This document shows positions 36,482-44,402 of a stretch of DNA of 64,000 nucleotides, piece by piece. This stretch comes from Isosphaeraceae bacterium (lineage in GTDB: Bacteria; Planctomycetota; Planctomycetia; Isosphaerales; Isosphaeraceae). The notes beneath the pieces are model-generated. The model made no database searches, was not told the origin of the DNA, and saw only the letters and a program-made list of their open reading frames with translations. The number at the start of each line of letters is the position of its first letter. Positions within the stretch are counted from its first letter, which is position 1. The position numbers and the translations under genes were made by a program. Location: contig BPJS01000001.1 of NCBI GenBank assembly GCA_026004735.1, forward strand, positions 248,001-312,000. Direction: 5' to 3'.

Positions 36482-37263
36482 GGATCGAGCGGATGGCCGG
36501 GTCGGTCGGCTAGAGGGGCCGGGGGAGAGACGGTCTGTGGAGGGGAGATCGGCGTGGAGGGGGTCGCAGGTTGGGCTGAGAGTGGGCTTGAGGGGGAGTT
36601 GGTGTGCGCGAAGGTGGGGTTGTGGGGGTTGAGCGGAGTGGGGGTGTTGGGTGGAGTTATCGGGTTATTGGGGTTGGTTGGAGGGGTGAGGTGTTGGGGG
36701 TTGGTGTTGGGGGTGGGTGGTTTTGGAGTGGGGGGAGGGGAATGGGGGCTGGGTTGTGGGTTGGGGCGGGAGGTGAGGTGGGCCTTCCAGTCGCGGAGGG
36801 CGGCGCGGTATTGGCGGTCGGCCATGGCTTCGTAGCGGAGCCAGAGGGGTGAGATCTGGTCGGGTTCGCGTGCAGCGGCGAGGTGTTGGTGGGCGAGGGC
36901 CAGGGCGATGCGTGCGGCGAGCAGTTGTTGGAGGGAGTCGTGGGGGGAGGGGTTGTAGTGGGTGGCGATGTGGCGGACGAGCCAGCGGCGGAACTCGGCG
37001 GAGAGGCCGGAGGGGAGGGGCAGGAGGCGCGTCCAGTCGGGGGTGGGGTCGGTGGGTGGGGTGGTGGCGGGGCTGGTCTGGGGAGGGGTTGTGGGGTTTG
37101 GGTGGGAGGAGGAGGTGGCGGGTGAGGGGGGTGCTGGCTGGTGGTGGCGGCGTTCGGTGGAGCGGAGGATGGGCAGGTCGGGGCGAGGGGATTGGAGGCG
37201 GCGGCGGAGGCGTTCGAGTTGAAGCTGGGGTGAGGGGCGTGGGGAGCGGGTGGAGGTGGGCAT
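36478..37263 (-). CDS. Unrecognised proline-rich protein coupled to dnaA
   Basis: A 261-residue protein whose stop overlaps the dnaA-like start (ATGA), so the two are co-translated. Residues 1-30 are basic with a possible helix (LQLERLRRRLQS). Residues 30-75 are a Pro/Thr/Ser linker. Residues 75-165 are the only foldable part, with helices GLSAEFRRWLVRHIATHY, DSLQQLLAARIALALAHQHLAAA and LRYEAMADRQYRAALRDWKAH. The remaining 95 residues are Pro/Thr/Asn-rich. I do not recognise it; it does not resemble DnaA domain I. Strand bias in this region inflates proline and threonine on - genes, so the tails may owe more to composition than function. Confidence 0.6.
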   Translation of the reverse strand: MPTSTRSPRPSPQLQLERLRRRLQSPRPDLPILRSTERRHHQPAPPSPATSSSHPNPTTPPQTSPATTPPTDPTPDWTRLLPLPSGLSAEFRRWLVRHIATHYNPSPHDSLQQLLAARIALALAHQHLAAAREPDQISPLWLRYEAMADRQYRAALRDWKAHLTSRPNPQPSPHSPPPTPKPPTPNTNPQHLTPPTNPNNPITPPNTPTPLNPHNPTFAHTNSPSSPLSAQPATPSTPISPPQTVSPPAPLADRPGHPLDP

Positions 37264-37475
37264 GGGGGTAGGCGGCTCCTGAGAGGGGGGGGTTGAGGTC
37301 CGCGGTGAGAGTTGGGGGATGAATCACTGGGGTAGGGTCGTTGGGAGGGGGGCTGGTTATCGGCGAAAATGAGGGGGAGGTGGGGATTGGCTGTGGGAAC
37401 GGAGGGGTTGGGGTTGTGGTGGCGGGTTAGAATGGGAGGGGTCGGCGTGGTGGGTTGAGAGGGGCGCGTGACTGT

Positions 37476-38261
37476 ATGGTGCCGCTGCGGCCTGAGAGTT
37501 ATGAACATGTGAGGGAGCAGGTGCTTGAGCCGGAGGGGCCGGGGCTGCTGGCGTTGCGTCATGCGTTGTTGCATGGGCGGCCTGGGTTGTGGGGGGATGA
37601 TGCGGTGTATCCGCGGAGTGTGGTGTTGTTGCGGACGGCGCGGGATCAGCGGCGGAGTGTGGCGTTTGGGGCGGGGGAGCCGGAGCCTGCGGTGGGGTGG
37701 CTGGTGAGTCGGACGCGGCGGCAGCAGGTGTCGCTGGCGGCGCCGGAGTCGTGGGGGCCGCTGGTGGAGGCGGCGGTGGGGGTGATGGGTGTGGAGTCGC
37801 ACACGGTGCGGACGTGGTATGATCCGGCGCCGGGTTGGAAGACGGGGAAGGCGGGGCCGGCGGTGGTGGTGCACCGTTTGGGGCCGGAGGATGAGGGGGC
37901 GTTTTTGCGGGTGGCGCCGGAGTGGGCGTTGCAGGGGTGGGAGACGCTTGGGGCGTTGTTACGGCATGGAGCGGCGTTTGGGGTGCGGCATGGGGGTGGG
38001 TTGATTGCGTTGGCGTGGATTTTGGAGCAGTCGGAGCGGTATGACGCGTTGGGGGCGTTTTCGGTGCCGGCGTATCGGCGGTTAGGGTTGGCGCGGGCGG
38101 CGACGCGGGCGTTGATTGAGCATGTGGTGAAGGAGCGGCGGCGGATCCCGATCTGGTCGGCGCGGGAGGATCATGAGGCGTCGATTGGGTTGGCGTGGTC
38201 GCTGGGGTTTCGGGCGTGTGCGGAGGAGCCGGTGTATGTGTGGCCGGCGGAGGAGGGATGA
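37476..38261 (+). CDS. GNAT-family acetyltransferase
   Basis: A 261-residue protein. The C-terminal half is a GNAT fold: the acetyl-CoA loop is in SVPAYRRLGLARAATRALIEHVV, followed by IPIWSAREDHEASIGLAWSLGFRAC, the usual N-acetyltransferase strand 5 and helix. The N-terminal half (residues 1-120) is less clear and may be a second, degenerate GNAT-like domain. The substrate is unknown. The start at 37476 (MVPLRPESYEHVREQV) was chosen as the first in-frame ATG. It is transcribed away from the dnaA operon and converges with hflC. Confidence 0.75.
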   Translation: MVPLRPESYEHVREQVLEPEGPGLLALRHALLHGRPGLWGDDAVYPRSVVLLRTARDQRRSVAFGAGEPEPAVGWLVSRTRRQQVSLAAPESWGPLVEAAVGVMGVESHTVRTWYDPAPGWKTGKAGPAVVVHRLGPEDEGAFLRVAPEWALQGWETLGALLRHGAAFGVRHGGGLIALAWILEQSERYDALGAFSVPAYRRLGLARAATRALIEHVVKERRRIPIWSAREDHEASIGLAWSLGFRACAEEPVYVWPAEEG

Positions 38262-38368
38262 GGGGTCAGGTTGGTGAGGCGGTGGGGTGAGGGGGTTGGG
38301 CTGCCGAGGGGGAGGCGGGCTGGCGTGGAGGCGCTGGCGTGTGGTGTGTGGCGGGGTGGGTGTGGGGA

Positions 38369-39493
38369 TTACTCGGGGGAGTTGGGGGCGGCGGGAGAGG
38401 CGATGGGGGTGCCGGAAGGTGGGGTGGCGGGGTCGGGGTCGAGTTGTTTGAGGAGGCGGAGCAGTTGGCTGTCGGTGGTGAGGATGAGGCGGCTGTCGGG
38501 GCCGAGGGTTTCCTTGAGGATGTCGAGGGAGCGGGAGAAGCGGTAGAAGTCGCCGGTTTGGCGGATGGCGGCGGCGTAGGCGTCGATGATTTCGGCTTCG
38601 ACCTGGCCGCGGAGGGCGGTGGCGAGTTGTTTGCCTTCGCCTTCGATTTTTTGGGCTTCGGCCTGGGCGCGGTTGATGATTTCTTGTTTGCGTTGTTCGC
38701 CTTCGCTGGTGGCTTTGATGGCGATGGCTTCCATGAGGGCGATGGCGCGGTTGAAGGCGGCCTCGCGGACTTCGGGGACGAATTCGATGCGGGAGAGCCC
38801 GACGTCGACGAGTTGGATGCCGCGTCCGGTGGAGTTGGGGTTGGCGGGGGAGGAGCGGGCGTCCTGGGCCAGGGCGCGTTGGGCGGAGGAGCGGATCTGG
38901 TCGATGAGTTTGGGTCGGCCGAGGGTGATGGGTTCGCGGGCTTCGGGGGGGACGACGAAGTCGGGGAGTTCGGCCTGGGCGGGGGTGGAGTCTTGTTGGG
39001 CGGCCTGGGCGAGCATTTCGGGAGGGAGGCCGAGGGTGTAGGTCATTTGGCGGTCGGTGGAGCGGATCAGTTCGGCGAGGTTGTGGGTGGTGATGGTGTC
39101 GCGTGCGGTGGAGCGGACGAATTCTTTGACGCGGGCTTCGGCGTTGGCGACGGTGCGGAGGGTGCGGACGAATTGGACGGGGTCGGTGATGCGCCAGACG
39201 GCCCAGACGGTGGCTTCGATTTTTTTGCCGTCGGCGGTGGGGACGTCGACGAGGCGGTCGGCGGAGCGGGTGCCGTGCCAGACCTGGAGGGTTTTGGGGA
39301 GGCGGAGTTCTTCCTGGATGAAGGGGATTTTGAAGTAGAGGCCGGGGGAGGTGCGGCTGGCGACGGGGCTTCCGAACTGGAGCAGGACGGCCATTTCCTG
39401 TTCGTTGACGGTGTAGAGGAAGAGGCGAGCGACGGGGACGGCCAGGAGGAGGGCCAGTCCGATGAGGGTGGCGAGGGCTTGGCGGGAGTTCAT
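38369..39493 (-). CDS. hflC: HflC-like membrane protease modulator
   Basis: A 374-residue SPFH/band-7 protein. An N-terminal membrane helix (LATLIGLALLLAVPVARLFL) is followed by the stomatin-type strand VNEQEMAVLLQFG, SPGLYFKIPFIQE, and the long helix with EAQKIEGEGKQLATALRGQ. HflC forms a ring complex with HflK around FtsH and controls its activity on membrane proteins. It lies 55 bases after hflK. Compared with the short Gram-negative HflC, it has an insertion of about 50 residues in the middle (PPEMLAQAAQQDSTPAQAEL). Confidence 0.88.
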   Translation of the reverse strand: MNSRQALATLIGLALLLAVPVARLFLYTVNEQEMAVLLQFGSPVASRTSPGLYFKIPFIQEELRLPKTLQVWHGTRSADRLVDVPTADGKKIEATVWAVWRITDPVQFVRTLRTVANAEARVKEFVRSTARDTITTHNLAELIRSTDRQMTYTLGLPPEMLAQAAQQDSTPAQAELPDFVVPPEAREPITLGRPKLIDQIRSSAQRALAQDARSSPANPNSTGRGIQLVDVGLSRIEFVPEVREAAFNRAIALMEAIAIKATSEGEQRKQEIINRAQAEAQKIEGEGKQLATALRGQVEAEIIDAYAAAIRQTGDFYRFSRSLDILKETLGPDSRLILTTDSQLLRLLKQLDPDPATPPSGTPIASPAAPNSPE

Positions 39494-39548
39494 GGGGCGG
39501 CTCCGCGGGCGGTGTGGGGTCTGAGGGGGGAGGAAGAGGGGGTTGGGA

Positions 39549-40583
39549 TCATGGGGTGGAGTTGGGATTGGGGGGTGTGGGGGAGGGGGTGAGGTTCATG
39601 AGGGGGAGGATTTGTTTGAGGTCGGCGTCGAGGATGAGTTTGTCGCGGACCTGTTGGAGGACGTCTTGCATGGTTTCGAGGTAGAGGCGTTGGCGGGTGA
39701 GGTCGGGTGCGCGTTGGTAGGCCTGGAAGCGAGCCAGGAGGGCTTCGATTTCGCCGGTGGCTTCGGCTTTGCGGCGGGCGGCGAAGCCTTCGGCCTCGCG
39801 GATGAGTTTGTCGCGGGCGGCGCGAGCGCGGGGGAGGAGCTGGTTGCGGGTGGCCTCGGCCTCGTTTTCGAGTTTTTGTTTTTCCTGGATGGAGGCGTTG
39901 ACGCGGTCGAAGGCGGGTTTGACGCGGTCGGGGGGGATGACGCGTTGCATTTGGAGGCCGGTGATGGCCAGGCCGCTTTCGTAGCTGTCGAGGATGCGTT
40001 GGAGGTCGTCGCGGGCGGCGACGGCGATGGCGTCGCGTTTAGGTCCGATGACTTCGTCGAAGGAGTAGTCGCCGACCAGGCGGTTCATGACGGTGCGTGC
40101 GGCGGTGGCGAGGAGGTCTTCGGCGAAGCGTTCGCCGTCGCGGGCGGGGAACTGGCGGATGAAGCGTTCGGGTTCGCTGACTTTCCACTGGACGGTCCAC
40201 TCGACGCTGGCGGTGTTGAGGTCGCCGGTGAGCATGAGGGTTTCTTCCTCGGAGGCGATGGCCGGGGGTGCGGAGAGGTTGTCGGCGGGGGCGTTGAGGA
40301 GGGAGGGACCGGCGGGGAGTCGGATCGAGCGTTCCTCGACGCTGACCTTGATGACCGAGTCGGCCAGGGGGACTTTGAGGTGGAGTCCGGGGGGGGTGGT
40401 GGCCAGGTATTTGCCGAAGCGGAGGACGACGGCCTGTTCGTAGGGGGCGACGGTGTAGGTCAGTCCGGAGAGGAGCCAGGCGATCAGGAGGGCGGCGACG
40501 AGCCAGGGGAAGAGGGGGACGAAGCGGCGCCAGGCGTCCTCACCGGAGAAGGTTCCACCGCGGTAGGGGCGATAGGGTTCCAT
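39549..40583 (-). CDS. hflK: HflK-like membrane protease modulator
   Basis: A 344-residue SPFH/band-7 protein with one N-terminal helix (FPWLVAALLIAWLLSG), the motif YTVAPYEQAVVLRFGKYLATTPPGLHLKVP, VEWTVQWKVSEPERFIRQF and a C-terminal coiled coil (RDKLIREAEGFAARRKAEATGEIEALLARF). It is upstream of hflC on the same strand, the usual hflKC order. Together they would form the periplasmic cage around FtsH. The acidic Gly-rich N-terminal extension typical of proteobacterial HflK is absent. Confidence 0.9.
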   Translation of the reverse strand: MEPYRPYRGGTFSGEDAWRRFVPLFPWLVAALLIAWLLSGLTYTVAPYEQAVVLRFGKYLATTPPGLHLKVPLADSVIKVSVEERSIRLPAGPSLLNAPADNLSAPPAIASEEETLMLTGDLNTASVEWTVQWKVSEPERFIRQFPARDGERFAEDLLATAARTVMNRLVGDYSFDEVIGPKRDAIAVAARDDLQRILDSYESGLAITGLQMQRVIPPDRVKPAFDRVNASIQEKQKLENEAEATRNQLLPRARAARDKLIREAEGFAARRKAEATGEIEALLARFQAYQRAPDLTRQRLYLETMQDVLQQVRDKLILDADLKQILPLMNLTPSPTPPNPNSTP

Positions 40584-40775
40584 GGGGGAGTACCTCGGGG
40601 TTGGGCGGGCCTGGGGGGCCGGTCTGCGCTGATGTATTCGTACGAGGGTTGAGAAGCTTGGCGGGGATGGGGCGGTGGTTGACGGGGTGGGGTGGTCGGG
40701 TTTGATTGTAAACCGGCGGCGTGGGGTGCGGGATGTCGGGTTTTGGTTGTGGGGAAGGGGTCAGGAGGCAGAGGG

Positions 40776-41453
40776 ATGCGAGCGTTGTCGCGGGAGGAGG
40801 TGCGGCGGTTGGATCGGCGGGCGATCGAGGAGTATGGGATCCCGTCGTTGGTGTTGATGGAGAATGCGGGGCGGGGGGCGGCGCAGTGGTTGCTGGGGCG
40901 GATGGGGGCGGGGAGTCGGGTTTTGATCGTGGCGGGACCGGGGAACAATGGGGGGGATGGGGGCGTGGTGGCGCGGCATTTGGAGTTGGAGGGGGTGGAG
41001 GTGGTGATTCGGTGGATTGCCGAGCCGGGTCAGCTCAGCGCGGATGCGGCGGTGCAGTATCGAATCTTGGAGCGGGCGGGGGTGGATCAGGCGGCGTGGC
41101 CGGATGGGGGCGGGGCGGGGCAGTTGGGGGCGGTTTTGGAGGGTGTGGAGTGGGTGGTGGATGGGCTGCTGGGGACGGGATTGAGCCGGGAGGTGGGCGG
41201 GCCGTTGCGGGGGGTGATCGAGGCGCTCAATGGGAGCGGGAAGCCGGTGGTGGCGTTGGATGTGCCGTCGGGGCTGGATGCGGATTGCGGGCTGCCGTTG
41301 GGGGTGGCGGTGCGGGCGGCGGCGACGGTGAGTTTTGTGGCGCCGAAGCTGGGTTTTGGGCGTCCGGGGGCGGCGGACTACACGGGGCCGGTGGTTGTTG
41401 TGCCGATTGGGGTTCCGCGGCGGTTGCTGCGGGAGTTTGATCCGGCGGTCTGA
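40776..41453 (+). CDS. nnrE: NAD(P)H-hydrate epimerase
   Basis: A 225-residue YjeF N-terminal-domain protein that interconverts the R and S forms of hydrated NAD(P)H for repair. Marks are VRRLDRRAIEEYGIPSLVLMENAG at the start, the nucleotide loop AGPGNNGGDGGVVAR, and DGLLGTGLSREV. The ADP-dependent dehydratase domain often fused to it is absent and not found nearby. AGGAGG lies seven bases before the ATG at 40776. It diverges from hflKC. Confidence 0.92.
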   Translation: MRALSREEVRRLDRRAIEEYGIPSLVLMENAGRGAAQWLLGRMGAGSRVLIVAGPGNNGGDGGVVARHLELEGVEVVIRWIAEPGQLSADAAVQYRILERAGVDQAAWPDGGGAGQLGAVLEGVEWVVDGLLGTGLSREVGGPLRGVIEALNGSGKPVVALDVPSGLDADCGLPLGVAVRAAATVSFVAPKLGFGRPGAADYTGPVVVVPIGVPRRLLREFDPAV

Positions 41454-41560
41454 GGCGGGGCGGGGTGAAGTGGCTTCGATCGTGGGTGGGGTTGGCGTAA
41501 ACTGGGGCGTGTGGGTTTTGGGTTTGACCGGTCAGGAAAACCAGGCGAGGACGCGGGGCG

Positions 41561-42712
41561 ATGGTTCGCTGGCTGGGAATTGGGATCGTTTCTTGTGTGG
41601 TGATGGCCATGATGACGCCAGCGGGTGGCGGGGAGGTGGTGGTGACGGGACCGGAGCGGTTTGGGACGACGCCGGATGGGGTGGAGGTGGTGCGGTATAC
41701 GCTGAGGAACCGGGGCGGGGTGGTGGTGCGGCTGATCAGTTATGGGGCGGCGATTCAGGAGCTGCACGTTCCGGACAAGGCGGGGCGGACGGCCGACGTG
41801 ACGCTGGGGTTTGATGATCTGGAGGGGTATTTGTCGGAGCGTAATGCGTTTTATGGGTGTACGGTGGGGCGGTGTGCGAATCGGATCGGGGGAGCGCGGT
41901 TTACGCTGGATGGGCGGGAGTATCGGCTAGTGGCGAACAATGGCCCGAACCATTTGCATGGGGGGACGGCGCGGTGTTTGTCGCGGGTGGTGTGGGAGGC
42001 GCGGCCGATTGCCGGAGGGGTGGAGTTTCGGTATCGAAGCCCGGATGGTGAGGAGGGGTATCCGGGGAATTTGGATGTGAGCGTCGCGTATGAGCTGGAT
42101 GATGGGAACCGGCTGACGATTACGTATCGGGCGACGACGGATGCGGCGACGATTGTGAATCTGACGAACCATAGCTACTTCAACCTGGCGGGCGAGGGGA
42201 CGGCGTCGGTGCTGGACCATGAGCTGGAGTTGGCGGCGGCGGAGTATACGCCGGCGGACGAGACGTTGATTCCGACCGGTGAGATTGCGACGGTGGAGGG
42301 GACGCCGCTGGATTTCCGGAAGCCGACGGCGGTTGGGGCGCGGATTGGGCAGTTGGACGAGACGCCGTATCGGGGGTATGACCACAATTACGTTTTGAGC
42401 CGGACGTGTCCGGTGCAGCGGGCCGAGGGGGCGGAGGTGCCCGAGCCGCGGTTTGCGGCGCGGTTGAAGGACCCAGGGTCGGGGCGGGTGATGACGGTGC
42501 ACACGACGCATCCGGGGGTGCAGCTTTACACGGGCAATTTTCTGAGCGGTGCGGCGGGCAAGGGTGGGAAGCCGTATCCGCGGCGGAGCGCGCTGTGTCT
42601 GGAGACGCAGCATTTTCCGGACGCGATTCACCACCCGGAGTTTCCGACGGTGGTGCTGCGGCCGGGGGAGATTTATCTGCATCGGACGGTCTTTGCCTTT
42701 AGCGCGGAGTGA
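41561..42712 (+). CDS. galM: Aldose 1-epimerase (galactose mutarotase), exported form
   Basis: A 383-residue enzyme interconverting alpha and beta anomers of aldoses. The N-terminus is a signal peptide (MVRWLGIGIVSCVVMAMM, cleavage near GGGE), so it should act outside the cytoplasm. Visible family motifs are GRCANRIGGARF, NNGPNHLHGG with the acid histidine region, NLTNHSYFNLAG with the catalytic histidine, YRGYDHNYV, and the catalytic glutamate in CLETQHFPD. It stands between nnrE and the FmdB gene on the + strand without close operon spacing. Confidence 0.93.
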   Translation: MVRWLGIGIVSCVVMAMMTPAGGGEVVVTGPERFGTTPDGVEVVRYTLRNRGGVVVRLISYGAAIQELHVPDKAGRTADVTLGFDDLEGYLSERNAFYGCTVGRCANRIGGARFTLDGREYRLVANNGPNHLHGGTARCLSRVVWEARPIAGGVEFRYRSPDGEEGYPGNLDVSVAYELDDGNRLTITYRATTDAATIVNLTNHSYFNLAGEGTASVLDHELELAAAEYTPADETLIPTGEIATVEGTPLDFRKPTAVGARIGQLDETPYRGYDHNYVLSRTCPVQRAEGAEVPEPRFAARLKDPGSGRVMTVHTTHPGVQLYTGNFLSGAAGKGGKPYPRRSALCLETQHFPDAIHHPEFPTVVLRPGEIYLHRTVFAFSAE

Positions 42713-42875
42713 GGGGCAGGGGCGCGTGAGGCGGGTTTGGAGGGGCGGAGGATCGGCGGAGCGAGCCGGTCGGGCGGATGGAGTCAGAGGCTGGGGGGAG
42801 CGGGGACAGGGTCCGGCGGTGGGAGGCCGAGAGGCGGCCGCGCCGGGGTGGTTTTGAGGAAGGGATGTGAGAACG

Positions 42876-43115
42876 ATGCCGCTGTATGAATATCGTTGCG
42901 AGCCGTGTGGGGAGACGTTTGAGGCGTTGGTGCGGTCGGCGGAGGATCGGCCGCGATGTCCGCGGTGTGGGCGGAGCGAGGCGTTGACGAAGCAGATCAG
43001 CGTTCCGGCGGCAGCGCAGACGGGGACGTCGGGCCGGGGGTCGAGCCTGTTGCCGATGGCGGGCGGGTGTGGGGCGCCGGCGTGCTGCGGCGGGGGCTGC
43101 GCGGTGGGAGGGTGA
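42876..43115 (+). CDS. FmdB-type zinc-ribbon protein
   Basis: A 79-residue protein starting MPLYEYRCEPCGETFE, the typical FmdB/CxxC zinc-ribbon opening, with the second pair in RCPRCGRS. The C-terminus has a further cysteine-rich tail (GGCGAPACCGGGCAVGG). The role of such small zinc ribbons is generally unclear. An in-frame GTG at 42867 is possible, but the family begins at MPxYEY. Confidence 0.9.
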   Translation: MPLYEYRCEPCGETFEALVRSAEDRPRCPRCGRSEALTKQISVPAAAQTGTSGRGSSLLPMAGGCGAPACCGGGCAVGG

Positions 43116-43338
43116 GCGGACCAGGGCGGAGACGGGCGGGGGTGTGGGGCGGTTGAGCATGCCGCCGAGGGCGGCGGCGCGGGGGGAGGGTGGGTCGCTC
43201 TGAATTTCCCATTTTTTGCATTTTGTGGGGAACAGGGGGGATGGGGCTGGCTACGATGGGGGGTAGTCCGCGTGGGTGGTGCGGAGCCGGCACGAGGGAG
43301 TGTGGCGGGGGAGGCTGGGTGAGGGAGGGTTGTTTTTA

Positions 43339-43887
43339 ATGGCGAGAGCCGGGGGGTGGGTTGTGGTGCGAGGGGGATGGGCGGGGAGGTGGTTGGGGGT
43401 GGTGGTGTTGGGGTTGGGTGTGTGGGGGCTGATTGGGGGAGGAGTGGTGTGGCCGATGGTGGGGGGTGAGGTGGTGGTGGGTGGAGCGGGACGGGCGGGA
43501 CGGTTAAGTTTTCGGCATGATGCGCCGTTTTTGATTGTGATACAGCGGAATGATGGGAAGAACTGGGTGAATATTCAGGCGGCGACGTGTCAGTTTAAGC
43601 AGACGGGGGTGGCGACGCCGGTGTCGTGGACGTGGGGGGCTGGGGATGCGTCGATTCACCAGAATCCGAAGTTTGTGACGCTGCGGTTTCGGGCGCGGCG
43701 GGCGTCGTCGGCGATGACGTTGGTTTCGGGGACGTTGCTGGTGACGGTGACCGACTCGGTCAATGGAGCGGTGAGCACGGAGGGGACGACGATCAACGTG
43801 GATGAGGTGTGGATAGATCCGTGTCCGCCGGCGGCGAAGGTGGTGCCGGAGGTGGAGGAGGCGGTTGAGGGGTCGTCGGGTGGTTGA
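43339..43887 (+). CDS. Small exported protein with DPCPP motif (first of a pair)
   Basis: A 182-residue protein that I do not recognise. A hydrophobic N-terminal segment (WLGVVVLGLGVWGLIGGGVV) is probably a signal. The mature part is beta-rich (LIVIQRNDGKNWVNIQAATC, FVTLRFRARR, SGTLLVTVTDS) and ends with WIDPCPPAAKVVPEVEEA. The next gene encodes a shorter protein with the same LLVT/LLTT strand and DPCPP ending, so the two look paralogous. GGGAGGG precedes the ATG. A GGAACA (43229-43234) and TACGAT (43252-43257) 17 bases apart resemble an ECF-type promoter, but this is weak. Confidence 0.6.
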   Translation: MARAGGWVVVRGGWAGRWLGVVVLGLGVWGLIGGGVVWPMVGGEVVVGGAGRAGRLSFRHDAPFLIVIQRNDGKNWVNIQAATCQFKQTGVATPVSWTWGAGDASIHQNPKFVTLRFRARRASSAMTLVSGTLLVTVTDSVNGAVSTEGTTINVDEVWIDPCPPAAKVVPEVEEAVEGSSGG

Positions 43888-43932
43888 TGGGGGGTGTGTG
43901 GGGAGGGGTTTCTGCTTGTGGGAGGCATGCCG

Positions 43933-44373
43933 ATGAGTCGACGGGGACTGGCGCGGGGGTTGTGGGTGTTGGCGGGGGTGGTGGTGGTTGGGGGGGTGTT
44001 GGCGGGGGTGGGGGTGCAGGTGTCGGCGACGCCGTCGTTGCCGTTTAAGGATGGGGGGATGTTTGCGGTGGCGTATCGGCGGAGCAGTGGGACGTGGGGC
44101 GCTGAGAGTGGGATTGTGGTTCAGGCGAAGCTGCGGCAGCAGATTGGGGGGATGATGGTGGAGACGGCGTGGGTGCCGGTGTCGGTGACGCGGTTTGATG
44201 GGAACAAGACGTTGGGTGTGGTGTTGACGGCGAAGCGGGGGATGGGGTCGGTGCCGCCGTTGTATGGGTCGTTGTTGACGACGATTGTGGACAATGGGGT
44301 GACGGTGCCGTGCGGGTCGTTGAATGTGACGGAGTTGCCGGATTTTGATCCGTGTCCGCCGGCGAAGCGGTAG
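43933..44373 (+). CDS. Small exported protein with DPCPP motif (second of a pair)
   Basis: A 146-residue protein with a signal peptide (MSRRGLARGLWVLAGVVVVG, cleavage probably after QVSA). The mature part has beta strands (FAVAYRRSSG, IVVQAKLRQQ, LGVVLTAKRG, YGSLLTTIVDNG), one extra cysteine (VPCGSLNVTEL), and the ending DFDPCPPAKR. It starts 46 bases after the related gene at 43339. ATG at 43933 is preferred over 43927 because GGGAGG then lies eight bases upstream. The function is unknown. Confidence 0.6.
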   Translation: MSRRGLARGLWVLAGVVVVGGVLAGVGVQVSATPSLPFKDGGMFAVAYRRSSGTWGAESGIVVQAKLRQQIGGMMVETAWVPVSVTRFDGNKTLGVVLTAKRGMGSVPPLYGSLLTTIVDNGVTVPCGSLNVTELPDFDPCPPAKR

Positions 44374-44402
44374 GTTGGGTGGTGGGGTGGTGGGGGGGGC
44401 GA

